64,000 bases of DNA, from contig OZ244914.1 in the NCBI GenBank assembly GCA_965221795.1, positions 2,914,001 through 2,978,000 of the forward strand. The letters are read 5' to 3'. Of this stretch, positions 9,598-17,220 are shown in pieces. The stretch is from VYFG01 sp965221795 (lineage in GTDB: Bacteria > Pseudomonadota > Gammaproteobacteria > Arenicellales > Poriferihabitantaceae). Made by a program: the position numbers and the translations under genes. Under the pieces are notes generated by a model. That model searched no databases, had not been told where the DNA came from, and saw only the letters and a program-made list of their open reading frames with translations. Numbering within the stretch: the stretch's first letter is position 1; every line of letters starts with the position of its first letter.

Positions 9598-9878
9598 TCA
9601 CTGGTTACCTCCAAGTAACTCACCCGCCAGACCGACTCTCGCGCAGCCTTTGCCGCCCATGAACAGGAAGTAGGCCGAGCCACTTCGCACCCATTTCGTA
9701 AAGTCACGTGGCGCATCAAATCTCTGCATCATGAGCTCGCCGAGTCCTTGATTGGGCTGGTCGGCAAAACGGTTGCTCCAGATGTGGGTACCAGCCTTCG
9801 GTCGCACCTCGATGATGTTCTCGCCCAGCTCTCCTCTGGAAAAGGCCACGAGGCTGCCCGGAGGGGTCTCCAGCTAAC
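9598..9878 (-). pseudogene. 3' fragment of a small exported protein gene
   Basis: On the minus strand this encodes the last 85 or so residues of a paralogue of the protein at 12030-12664. Shared blocks include GENIIEVRPKAG / GENIVEVRPKAG, HIWSN, FLFMGGKGCARVG and the C-terminus GELLGGNQ. The coding part begins exactly at the end of the ISNCY-like element (9879/9880), so the 5' part, including any signal peptide, was lost at that junction. The copy and the 12-kb gene point in opposite directions. Confidence 0.75.
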
Positions 9879-9879
9879 T

Positions 9880-11666
9880 AGTGCCCGGCGGAAAACCCCG
9901 ATTTTCGGCGGTATTCCGACGTGAATTGATTCCGGGGCTGATCAGTCATTGATCGATCCCATGGAATTCACGGAAACAGTAGGGATAGTCGATTTCCGGG
10001 GTGTTTCAGCCCGATTTCGGACGTGGGTCTGCGCCCCCTCTGCCAGCAGGCGTTTTCAGCACCGGTCCCCGAGGACTGTTCCGTCAGGCGGCCCGGCGTC
10101 TTCGTCGTTCCGCCTCGCGGGCCCGGTCCCGAATCATCCGTCCGATGCGATGAACGTTGTACGCCAGTACCGACAACGTCACCGTCCGCTCGAAGCCTTC
10201 CACCCCATGGCTGCGAACCCGGTCCAGACCCTGGTGCTCCAGATTGTGGATCGCCGACTCCATCGCCGGATGCTGCGGCCTCGCCGCCCGGAACACGGCG
10301 CCCGTCTCCCGGACCCGGTCGGCCTTCGTCCAGGGGCCCTTGCGGGGCAGGACATGGTCTTCCAGCAACTCCTCCAGCCGCCGCCGGTTCTCCGGACTGT
10401 GGAATCCCTGGTCGAAGCGACACAGCTTCCGGTCCGGATACTTCTCCCTGGCTTCCCCGATCATCGGAACCGCGACCTCCATGTCGCCTCCCTTCCACAT
10501 CACCCGATGGTGCAGCAGCAAGCCGTATGGGTCCTCCAGCACGCAGACCGGAACCCCCAGTTCCACCGGACGGCCCGCCTTCCCCTTCGAGATCCAGCGC
10601 GTATGGGGCTCGAAGATCGAGAAGATCTTCTCCTCGTGGGGAATCGTCTCCCCGCGAAGCAGGCGCCGGTCCGCCTGATCCGACAGCCGGTCGGCATACC
10701 AAAGGTACTGCGTGATCCGGTTCATCCGCACCCGCCTGGGTTCCGCCCTGCCCATCCTCGAAAGGACTTCGAGGGCACACCGAGCCCGGTCGGCCAGTTA
10801 CCGGGCCCCATCCAGAAACTCCCTCACCGGTTCTGGCCGGGCCCTGGCATCCCGCGCCCAGCGAACCCGGTGGAACAGTCGCTTGAGCTTCCTGCGATGG
10901 TACTTCGCCTAGTGCCAGCCGGGTAGCCCGTCCTCCTCGGACGCCGCCTGCCACAGCCCCCGCAACTGGTGCCGCGAATCCCACAAAAGCCCGATGTCCG
11001 TCGGGTAATGGACATCCGTTTCCACTACGAAGGAGTCACACCGACCGCGCAACCCGTCGCCAGGCTTTTTGTTCGACACCCGGTGCCCCGATGACACTAC
11101 CAAGGCCCCCACTTGCGACAACAGGGACGGCGTCAGCAGACTTACGTTGTCCTTGATCCGCGGCACCGAATAACTCGCGTCCGAGTACACCCCGTGGCCC
11201 AGCATCTGGCGGATCACGTCATCGTGGTTCACCCGGCCCTCCAGTCGGTCGAAGTCGCAGTTCAGCCCCTGCTTCCGCACCGCCATCACCCAAATCGACC
11301 ACAGTGGCATCCCCGGACGGCCGTTGTCCAGATCCACATCCGGCAGCACCTCCCGCTCCAGCAGGTCGAACAGGCGGCTCCGCAACCCTTCGTCCGTGTA
11401 CAGGTGCTGCAGCCCGATCCGGATCGCCGGAATGTCGTCCCGGGACTTCGGGTCGATCCGGATCTCCGAAATCTGGCAGGCGCCGATTTCCAGTTGGGGG
11501 TGGAGCGTGTGTCTTATCAGCGGGGGGCAGGACGAAGTTTCGGGGAAAATAGCGAAATGCTCCCCAATTTTACCCCATTCGACACACGTTCCACCCGAAC
11601 TTCAGCCCCCGGATTCCACGATTTCCCCTTGCCAATCAGAACTCTATGGGTTTTCCGCCAGACACT
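9880..11666 (-). mobile_element. ISNCY-family insertion sequence with terminal inverted repeats
   Basis: The left end AGTGCCCGGCGGAAAACCCC (9880-9899) is matched in inverted form by the right end, which reads AGTGTCTGGCGGAAAACCCA on the minus strand (11647-11666): 16 of 20 bases identical. The enclosed transposase frame runs on the minus strand. The left end abuts a truncated exported-protein gene and the right end abuts an ISKra4-like remnant. Confidence 0.8.
10084..11515 (-). pseudogene. ISNCY-family transposase with in-frame stops
   Basis: One minus-strand frame carries the whole protein. The N-terminal part has DPKSRDDIPAIRIGLQHLY, GRPGMPLWSIWVMAVRKQGL and DNVSLLTPSLLSQV, then GRCDSFVVETDVHYPTDI. 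The C-terminal part has ETIPHEEKIFSIFEPHTRW, KGKAGRPVELGVPVCVLED, FDQGFHSPENR, ESAIHNLEHQGLDRVRSHG and a final TVTLSVLAYNVHR. The two parts are in the same frame but separated by TAG (10909-10911) and TAA (10797-10799). The enzyme is therefore inactive by nonsense mutation rather than frameshift, which suggests fairly recent decay. Confidence 0.85.
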
Positions 11667-11667
11667 A

Positions 11668-11883
11668 ATTAGGAAATATTTTGCTGACAACCGAAAACGC
11701 ATGGACTATTCAACACTCAGAGCACAGGGGATTTGCGTATCATCCGGGGTGGTTGAAGGTGCCTGCAAAGCGATCGTTGGCAGTCGTCTCAAACAAGGCA
11801 GCATGCATTGGAACGTCGATGGGGCGAATGCCGTGATCGCCTTGCCATGCTGTTTGGAAAGCGACCGCTTTGATGATTTCTGA
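11668..11883 (+). pseudogene. ISKra4-family transposase remnant, C-terminal end
   Basis: About 70 codons match the conserved end of ISKra4 transposases: YFADNRKRMDYSTLRAQG, then VSSGVVEGACKAIVGSRLKQ, GSMHWNVDGANAVIAL and a final DRFDDF. It starts right at the ISNCY right end, so the upstream part was removed or displaced there. Confidence 0.75.
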
Positions 11884-11969
11884 GAGCGACAGGTCGGCGC
11901 AATGTAACAACAATGCGAAAATGTGGGCTTTCTCACGAAAATGTCGTACACCCACCTGAAAGCCAACTC

Positions 11970-11998
11970 TTGCACTGGAAAATGGCATTCACTATAAT
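11970..11998 (+). promoter_or_regulatory. consensus-like sigma70 promoter of the 12-kb exported protein gene
   Basis: TTGCAC (11970-11975), a 17-bp spacer and perfect TATAAT (11993-11998), 31 bp before the ATG at 12030. A Shine-Dalgarno AAGAGG lies at 12015-12020. Transcription is probably on even though the reading frame is currently off. Confidence 0.65.
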
Positions 11999-12029
11999 CA
12001 GCTCTATCGACCATCAAGAGGAAAACATC

Positions 12030-12664
12030 ATGACACGCTTGACCCCCCCCCCCCCCCCCCCCCCCCCCTCGCTAAACTAGCGACCTTCCTTTTGCTGGCC
12101 GCGCTGCCCGCCGCGCAGGCGCAACTCCCCCCTCCCCCTCCTCAATGCACCACCAGCACCTGCACGATCCGACTCGTACCGGTTTCCGGCAAAACCGTCG
12201 TGGACGGCTGCGGCGATCATGCCACGCTGGGCCGCTTCAAGGTCATTTTGTCTTCCAGTAATCCCAACGTAACGCCGCAGAGTTTCACGACTGTCAAATT
12301 TCTGAGCACACGTAATACAAACCGTGCCGGTGCCGAGTTCACCGATTGGGAGTGGCGCACGCCGGAAGTGAACTCAAATGCTTGGCAGAATGTGCTTGGC
12401 GGGAGAGATTCCCTTACCTTCGCCGGCGGCAGGCTTGGCGAGAACATCGTCGAGGTGCGGCCGAAGGCTGGTGCCCACATCTGGAGCAACCGCAATGCCA
12501 ACAATCCCATTCAGGGCCCCGGCGAGCTGGTGGTTCAGGTCATCACGCCTAGCCCTGGGCGTGGGTATGCAACGGCAGGCAGCTCCCACTTCCTGTTCAT
12601 GGGTGGCAAGGGCTGCGCGAGGGTCGGCCCCGGCGGCGAATTGCTCGGCGGCAACCAAGGTTGA
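12030..12664 (+). CDS. small exported protein with a poly-C tract in its signal peptide, currently out of frame
   Basis: The ATG at 12030 sits behind a strong promoter and a Shine-Dalgarno. After M-T-R-L-T it runs into 26 C residues (12043-12068) and in this state ends at TAG 12078-12080. The downstream frame, open to TGA 12662-12664, begins with LAKLATFLLLAALPAAQA, a clear hydrophobic core and AxA cleavage site. Tract lengths of 24 or 27 C would join MTRLTP(n) to it. The mature part (about 180 residues) starts with Q-L-P5 and has Cys pairs near its start (QCTTSTC) and end (GGKGCARVG). No known domain was recognised. A fragment paralogue lies at 9598-9878 in inverted orientation. Role unknown; envelope or secreted location inferred. 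Confidence 0.75.
12043..12068 (+). repeat. homopolymeric C tract, 26 bases, inside a signal peptide
   Basis: Twenty-six consecutive C between codon 5 and the hydrophobic core of the signal peptide of the 12-kb gene. Long G/C homopolymers in this position are typical slipped-strand contingency tracts. Exact length in an assembly is uncertain. Confidence 0.85.
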
Positions 12665-12682
12665 ACAAAGCCCCTCAACGGG

Positions 12683-12972
12683 TTGGGGTGCCTTGAAATA
12701 CAAGCTCAGCTACAAGTCAGCACGCCTCTGAGGTCAACCCAAAGTACACGTCCTAGACGTGTTCACAATGCGGATTTGATGCCGCAAACAGACCCACCCA
12801 AGCGAAGTTTAAGTACTTGGCGTGTGGGTATACCAACAATGCTGATATCGATGCAGAATTGAATATTTTGACCTCCGGGTGGGGCGACCGGACGTGAGGT
12901 GGTGACAATGACCTATGTCGAAGTCGGCCTGTGAAACGTCAAGAAGTAGCAGAAGGAAGCAGGTCTATTTGA
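12683..12972 (+). pseudogene. IS200/IS605 TnpB (OrfB) remnant, C-terminal zinc ribbon
   Basis: GALKYKLSYKSARL followed, after a +1 shift, by EVNPKYTS-stop-TCSQCGFDAANR...KYLACGYTNNADIDAELNIL matches the end of TnpB: the NPKYTSQ block, a first CxxC, a second pair reduced to one Cys (YLAC), and the NADxxAxxNIL motif with the last RuvC Asp. An in-frame TAG, a frameshift and a TGA (12894-12896) disable it. The tail GGDN...RSRPVKRQE is the usual family C-terminus. No TnpA was found. The element right end probably lies near 12980-13010. Confidence 0.75.
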
Positions 12973-13046
12973 CCTGTCAACCTTTGTTTATAAGTCCCTT
13001 ATTTATTGATGGTGCATCAGGATCGAGTACCTGCCCGCCAGGCTAG

Positions 13047-13616
13047 GGTACACGTGCCGGAATAGACTTTGTCGATGGGTCCCTGACAAAAAACGCGGTC
13101 CAGCTGTCGCCGTTTGAAGTGAGTATTAGGACAGTGCAAGTTATTATACCAGGAGCGAGTGCACTTCAAAGTGCCACTGTGTATCTCAGCGTGCTGGAAA
13201 ATGGCAGTGAAGAGGTTAACAGGCGGACTCTTGGAACTGCTGTAGCTGGTACGGATACGAAGGCAGCACTTAAAACTTTCAGCAACCTGAAGCAAAACAC
13301 GCGCTACACCGCAGTCACGCATATTGGGGATGTCACCAAGATCATTTCAAGATTCTGCTTCAAGACGGCGGCCGATCTGGAGATCCGCTTTGGCTCGGGC
13401 CGCGCCGTCGCCCCCGGCGATTCGTGGTCGAGCGGGTGCTTCGCCTTCAGCAGCGACCGGAATCAGATCCAAGCTTGCCTAAGCGGAGCCAGGAACTCGT
13501 CGGGCAGCTGGGCGCGTACAGATGCCGAAGACGGCTACGATACATTAGGGACGCCACCCGGAGGACCAGTGTGGGCTGCACGACCAACTGACGGGCCCGA
13601 GACGGCAGCCGCATGA
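13047..13616 (+). pseudogene. small exported-type protein, Fn3-like, 5' truncated
   Basis: Open from 13047 (after TAG 13044-13046) to 13616 with coherent protein from the first residues (GIDFVDGSLTKNAVQLSPFE), but no signal peptide. The gene therefore lost its 5' end, probably to the adjacent IS605-type remnant; GTG 13119 is the first plausible start. The centre reads like a beta-sandwich strand pair (LKQNTRYTAVTH ... SRFCFKT). It is followed by a block SGCFAFSS and a second Cys. The same order (L-x-x-x-T-x-Y, R-x-C-F, then SGCF) recurs at 41122-41454. A good terminator follows at 13678. Function unknown. Confidence 0.55.
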
Positions 13617-13677
13617 ACGCCCGACTGGCCGCGGCGATCCTCGGACCCGTCCAGAAAACCCGGAACGCGGGAAAGGG

Positions 13678-13700
13678 GGCGGCCTGCGGGCCGCCTTCTT
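13678..13700 (+). terminator. rho-independent terminator
   Basis: GGCGGCC-TGCG-GGCCGCC (7-bp GC stem, 4-nt loop) followed by TTCTT, 60 bp after the stop of the preceding gene. Confidence 0.65.
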
Positions 13701-13755
13701 CCCGGTTCGGATCCTGCAATGTTCAAACTGGACCACTACCAGGAAAACTCTTCCC

Positions 13756-13784
13756 TTGACTTTACCAGCGAAATCGGGCATGAT
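13756..13784 (+). promoter_or_regulatory. probable sigma70 promoter of the 13.8-kb exported protein gene
   Basis: TTGACT (13756-13761), 17-bp spacer, CATGAT (13779-13784), 34 bp before the ATG at 13818. Confidence 0.45.
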
Positions 13785-13817
13785 GTTGCCCGCTCCTAAA
13801 CCCTATGAGGGAAACCC

Positions 13818-14348
13818 ATGACGCGACGAATGAAATCCATCTCTTTACTGACGACCTTTGCCGCTTCACTGGCAATGGTAGTGCCCGCAGAAGCAGCGTT
13901 GATTGGCCCGGGAGCGTGCTTTTCTACGCAGCAAGGGGTGCACACGCGCGACCATCATGAGAAGCGATCCTGCGGATGGGATTGCGTTATGAGTCTCACG
14001 GTAAAAAACAACTCCCTGAAGGCCACTGTGTATGACTTTCATATCCGCAATCATGATCTCTGGGAATGGGATGTGTTTGCAGACAGGGACTGGATTGAAA
14101 GGCCGCTGACTCTCAGGGCGGGGGTGGTGTCGAATGACACCCGCTTCGTGTCGCCTCTCCCCATTAGCAGTAAGCCTATTGGCGAGCTGAAGCGCAAAGA
14201 GGATACTGTTGACAAGGGATATATTCTTCTCGAAGGTCTCCAGCCGAACCATTACTATACGTTCATAATTTATAGCCCTGAACTGGAGGGCGTTAATAGT
14301 AGAGGCGGCCATACCGCTCCTTTTGTCCGCACATGCTTCAGGGCATAG
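13818..14348 (+). CDS. small exported protein with C-terminal CF motif
   Basis: A 176-residue protein with GAGG about 10 bp before its ATG. It has a typical signal peptide (basic MTRRMK, core SLLTTFAASLAMVV, cleavage after PAEA near residue 27). The mature protein holds an early Cys cluster (GACFSTQ, RSCGWDC) and ends with LEGLQPNHYYTFIIYS ... PFVRTCFRA. The end looks like the last two strands of an Fn3-type beta sandwich. The terminal R-x-C-F is shared with the neighbours at 13.3 kb and 41.3 kb, suggesting one small family. It appears intact, unlike most of the island. No known function; secreted or surface role is inferred from the signal peptide only. Confidence 0.75.
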   Translation: MTRRMKSISLLTTFAASLAMVVPAEAALIGPGACFSTQQGVHTRDHHEKRSCGWDCVMSLTVKNNSLKATVYDFHIRNHDLWEWDVFADRDWIERPLTLRAGVVSNDTRFVSPLPISSKPIGELKRKEDTVDKGYILLEGLQPNHYYTFIIYSPELEGVNSRGGHTAPFVRTCFRA

Positions 14349-14429
14349 CACAAGCCAAGTTCCTAGCCATGGCTCTCAACGATCATGCCCGCGCCCTTCA
14401 TCGTCGCGCATTTGCAGGTCGGTTTGACC

Positions 14430-14600
14430 ATGCAAAGCCTTGATGTAACTCTTGCCAAGGACGGCGAGTGCGGTTTCTTCCTGCCGTCATGCGCCGCCAA
14501 ATCGCTTCTCCCGCCACGAAATGCAGAAACGACACACGGAATTTTCCATGCAACACGGGAGTGCCATATCAATGCGTCGAAGTTCATATGCGGCCCAAAC
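14430..14600 (-). repeat. fragment repeated at 35040-35165 (start of a ribbon-helix-helix-like gene)
   Basis: Read on the minus strand, this matches the plus strand near 35040-35165: a shared block around TTTCGTGGC.GGAGA.GCG, then coding sense L-A-A-H-(D/E)-G-x-K-K-P-x-S. At 35.1 kb it is the upstream region and first codons of a longer gene; here only the head survives. It marks an old duplication or shared mobile element between islands A and B. Confidence 0.55.
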
Positions 14601-14858
14601 GGGTCCCCTCCCCGAAGCTCCAAGTAGTAATCCCCAGGGAGTCCCATACGCACTTCTCGGCGCTTCCACGGAACCCTACAATATTCCCACTACCATGAGC
14701 CCACTCTCGATCCAACCCCCCCTACAGAAAAATTGTGACGCACGGGGTTTACATCTGCTCCTCTAAGTCCCCATTATAGTTTTCCTCACGAGGAAAGTCA
14801 GCACCTGAGTTAATCAACCAGTGCCTACAGGGCGAATTCTGTCGGTGCTTGGCACACC

Positions 14859-15512
14859 ATGCAACCCACCACATATCCGATATATGCCCGTGAAGGGTGG
14901 GTGCATCTGGTGCTTGGGATATTCCTTGCTCTCCTGGCGACTTTGTGGTTGCGGTGGTGGTCGATTCCGGTATGGTTGCTGGTGTTGTTCATTGTCCAGT
15001 TTTTCCGTGACCCGGCTCGTCATGTCAGCCGCACTCCCGGTGCGGTGGTTTCTCCCGCGAGTGGCAAAATAGTATGGATTGGGGAAGAAGCCAACCCCTA
15101 CATCCCGGGAGATCCGAGGATGCAGAAGATCAGCATTTTTATGAATATCTTCTCGGTGCATTCCAACTTGATCCCGATCGGCGGCCAAGTTCGGGTGTGC
15201 CAGTATTACCCGGGGCAGTTCATGAATGCTGCCTTGGAAAAGTCTTCGGAAGCCAATGAGCGCAATGCTGTATGGGTTCAGACGGACAAAGGGCAAGATG
15301 TGGTGACGGTCCAGATCGCAGGATTCATTGCCCGCCGGATTTTGTGTTATGTCGCTGAAGGGGAACCTGTGATCACCGGGCAGCGATTCGGGTTTATTCG
15401 CTTCGGTTCCCGGGTAGACCTCTATTTGCCACCGGAAGCCGATTTGCAGGTCACTCTTCATCAATGGGTAACGTCCGGCAATGATGTGGTCGCCACCCTG
15501 CATGCCGGATAG
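14859..15512 (+). CDS. psd: phosphatidylserine decarboxylase, short (type II) proenzyme
   Basis: It decarboxylates phosphatidylserine to phosphatidylethanolamine at the inner membrane. The 217 residues match the short Psd class found next to pssA. An N-terminal membrane segment (about residues 15-48) leads to the catalytic core with VVSPASGKI, FMNIFSVHSNLIP and the self-cleavage motif FGSRVDLYLP. Ser184 there should become the pyruvoyl group. The ATG at 14859 has only a weak Shine-Dalgarno. pssA follows after 45 bp, giving the complete route from CDP-diacylglycerol to PE. Island A now separates the pair from ilvC. Confidence 0.95.
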   Translation: MQPTTYPIYAREGWVHLVLGIFLALLATLWLRWWSIPVWLLVLFIVQFFRDPARHVSRTPGAVVSPASGKIVWIGEEANPYIPGDPRMQKISIFMNIFSVHSNLIPIGGQVRVCQYYPGQFMNAALEKSSEANERNAVWVQTDKGQDVVTVQIAGFIARRILCYVAEGEPVITGQRFGFIRFGSRVDLYLPPEADLQVTLHQWVTSGNDVVATLHAG

Positions 15513-15557
15513 GGTATCATCGGGTCGGGGAGAATCCGGGCAAGAGGGGATTTCAGC

Positions 15558-16367
15558 ATGCAGGTTGACAGCGACAGCGAGAAAGGGCGCAAGGGAATCT
15601 ACTTTCTTCCCAGCCTGTTCACTACCGCCGGGCTGCTCTTTGCGTTCATTGCAGTCATCCAGGCCACGCATGGACGGTATGATCGTGCCGCGGTATGGAT
15701 CTTTGTCGCGATGATCATGGACGGCCTGGATGGCCGTGTCGCACGATGGACCCACACTACCAGTGAGTTTGGGAAGGAATATGACAGTCTTGTCGATCTG
15801 GTTGCGTTTGGAGTAGCTCCGGCATTGATGGTGTATTTCTGGTCCTTGCAGAGCATCTCCCGGGCGGGTGCCGCCATTTCTTTTCTCTATGTTGCTGCGA
15901 CGGCACTCCGGTTGGCCCGTTTCAACACGCTCACTGTCAAGGATAGTCGATATTTTTTCGGCTTGCCCTCTCCATCGGGTGCGGCTTTCGTGGTTTTCTG
16001 GATCTGGTGCCTGTATGAGTTCGATATCGACGGCGATCGCGTATCCTGGCTGAGTGCTGTCATTACCCTGACATCAGCGGTATTGATGGTGAGCAATCTC
16101 AGGTTTCGCAGTTTCAAGGATTTTGATTACAAGGATCGAATTCCATTTGTAGTGCTGATTGTCTTGTTGCTCCTGCTGGTGCTGATTTATTTTGATCCGG
16201 CGACGGTCCTGTTTGTTATGGCCTGTACTTATGTGCTCTCTGGTCCGGTGGGGTGGATTTTTCGCTGGCGTCGGGGACATCAGGAAAGTCCGTCTTTCCT
16301 GCCAGATGATGAGGACCCCGGCACTGGAAGTGGTGAATCTCCAGATGATCGCTCCGATGTTGCCTGA
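15558..16367 (+). CDS. pssA: CDP-diacylglycerol--serine O-phosphatidyltransferase
   Basis: An integral membrane enzyme that makes phosphatidylserine from CDP-diacylglycerol and serine, feeding Psd just upstream. The 269 residues contain the CDP-alcohol phosphotransferase signature DGRVAR-x8-G-x3-D-x3-D at residues 58-80, within a hydrophobic protein of roughly six to eight helices. The C-terminal 30 residues are acidic and cytosolic. ATG 15558 follows an AGAGGGG Shine-Dalgarno. The type is the Bacillus-like membrane PssA, not the E. coli soluble PLD-type enzyme. Confidence 0.95.
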   Translation: MQVDSDSEKGRKGIYFLPSLFTTAGLLFAFIAVIQATHGRYDRAAVWIFVAMIMDGLDGRVARWTHTTSEFGKEYDSLVDLVAFGVAPALMVYFWSLQSISRAGAAISFLYVAATALRLARFNTLTVKDSRYFFGLPSPSGAAFVVFWIWCLYEFDIDGDRVSWLSAVITLTSAVLMVSNLRFRSFKDFDYKDRIPFVVLIVLLLLLVLIYFDPATVLFVMACTYVLSGPVGWIFRWRRGHQESPSFLPDDEDPGTGSGESPDDRSDVA

Positions 16368-16414
16368 TTTAGTGTCCTGTTTCGATCCTTGCATTTGCTA
16401 CGATTGACCACTGC

Positions 16415-17047
16415 ATGGATGCCTTGACACCAAGACAGGGGGAGATTCTCGATTTGCTGGGGATTGTGAGATGGCGGTTGCGTCAAGACAACCTGCCGGT
16501 CCCCGGGATTTTGGTCGTGAATCCGGCTGAATCCCTTACTCCCGAGAAGAGTGACTCCGCTATGATGGGGCCGGAACCATTATGGTGCCTGATGGATGAT
16601 GAGAATCCAGAGTGTCACGATACCTGGGTGTTCTGTCAGGCCAGTCATCAAAACCTGGCGACAGGTGCGGCCCACAAGCGGTTGCTGCAAGACATTTTCC
16701 TGGCCATGGGATTGCAGCGGGAATCGGTTTCCCTGTTCATTCCCGCTACCGGCGATAGTGCTCGCAACTACCGGATGACGGCATCGCAGATGCTACAAAA
16801 TCCCGATCAGCCACTGCCGAAGTGTGTGGTTTCGCTGGGCCAGGACGGCCATGCCTGGGTCCGTATGCATTTCATTGGGGATGAGCGGCAGAATCCACTG
16901 GCGGACTCTGCTGTAGATGGAAAACCGATCGTATTGTTTTTCGATGACATGGACTCCTTGCTTGCTCAGCCGGCCCGGAAGCAGGTCCTGTGGCAACAGA
17001 TAGTCGCGTCCGGTTGCCATGCCGCCCATATGGGGCTGAAAAAGTGA
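16415..17047 (+). CDS. hypothetical protein, weakly similar to DNA polymerase III psi subunit
   Basis: A 210-residue soluble protein 47 bp after pssA on the same strand. The first 25 residues (RQGEILDLLGIVRWRLR) recall the N-terminus of HolD/psi proteins, which bind chi and the clamp loader. The rest alternates strands and helices with a last conserved-looking block KPIVLFFDDMDSLLAQPARK, resembling the psi C-terminal region. Length exceeds E. coli HolD (137 residues) but longer psi-like proteins exist in other gammaproteobacteria. The psi assignment is a suggestion. The gene is convergent with mltD. Confidence 0.6.
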   Translation: MDALTPRQGEILDLLGIVRWRLRQDNLPVPGILVVNPAESLTPEKSDSAMMGPEPLWCLMDDENPECHDTWVFCQASHQNLATGAAHKRLLQDIFLAMGLQRESVSLFIPATGDSARNYRMTASQMLQNPDQPLPKCVVSLGQDGHAWVRMHFIGDERQNPLADSAVDGKPIVLFFDDMDSLLAQPARKQVLWQQIVASGCHAAHMGLKK

Positions 17048-17220
17048 GAAGCGGAGCACAGCAGGGTCGGTGAACACTGGTTGGAGTGTCGTATAGGCTT
17101 ACCGGTATGATGGGGAAGCGCAAGCCCAGTCCGGAAAAAGACCGCCCGATCGGCGCATGGCCCAGAGTCAGGGTCGGGACGATCTATCTATCGTCGGAGC
17201 GGTACAGGCTCTATCACCGT

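Noticed and set aside
9949..10926. Long plus-strand frame opposite the ISNCY transposase
   Set aside because: Antisense shadow of clear transposase coding sequence.
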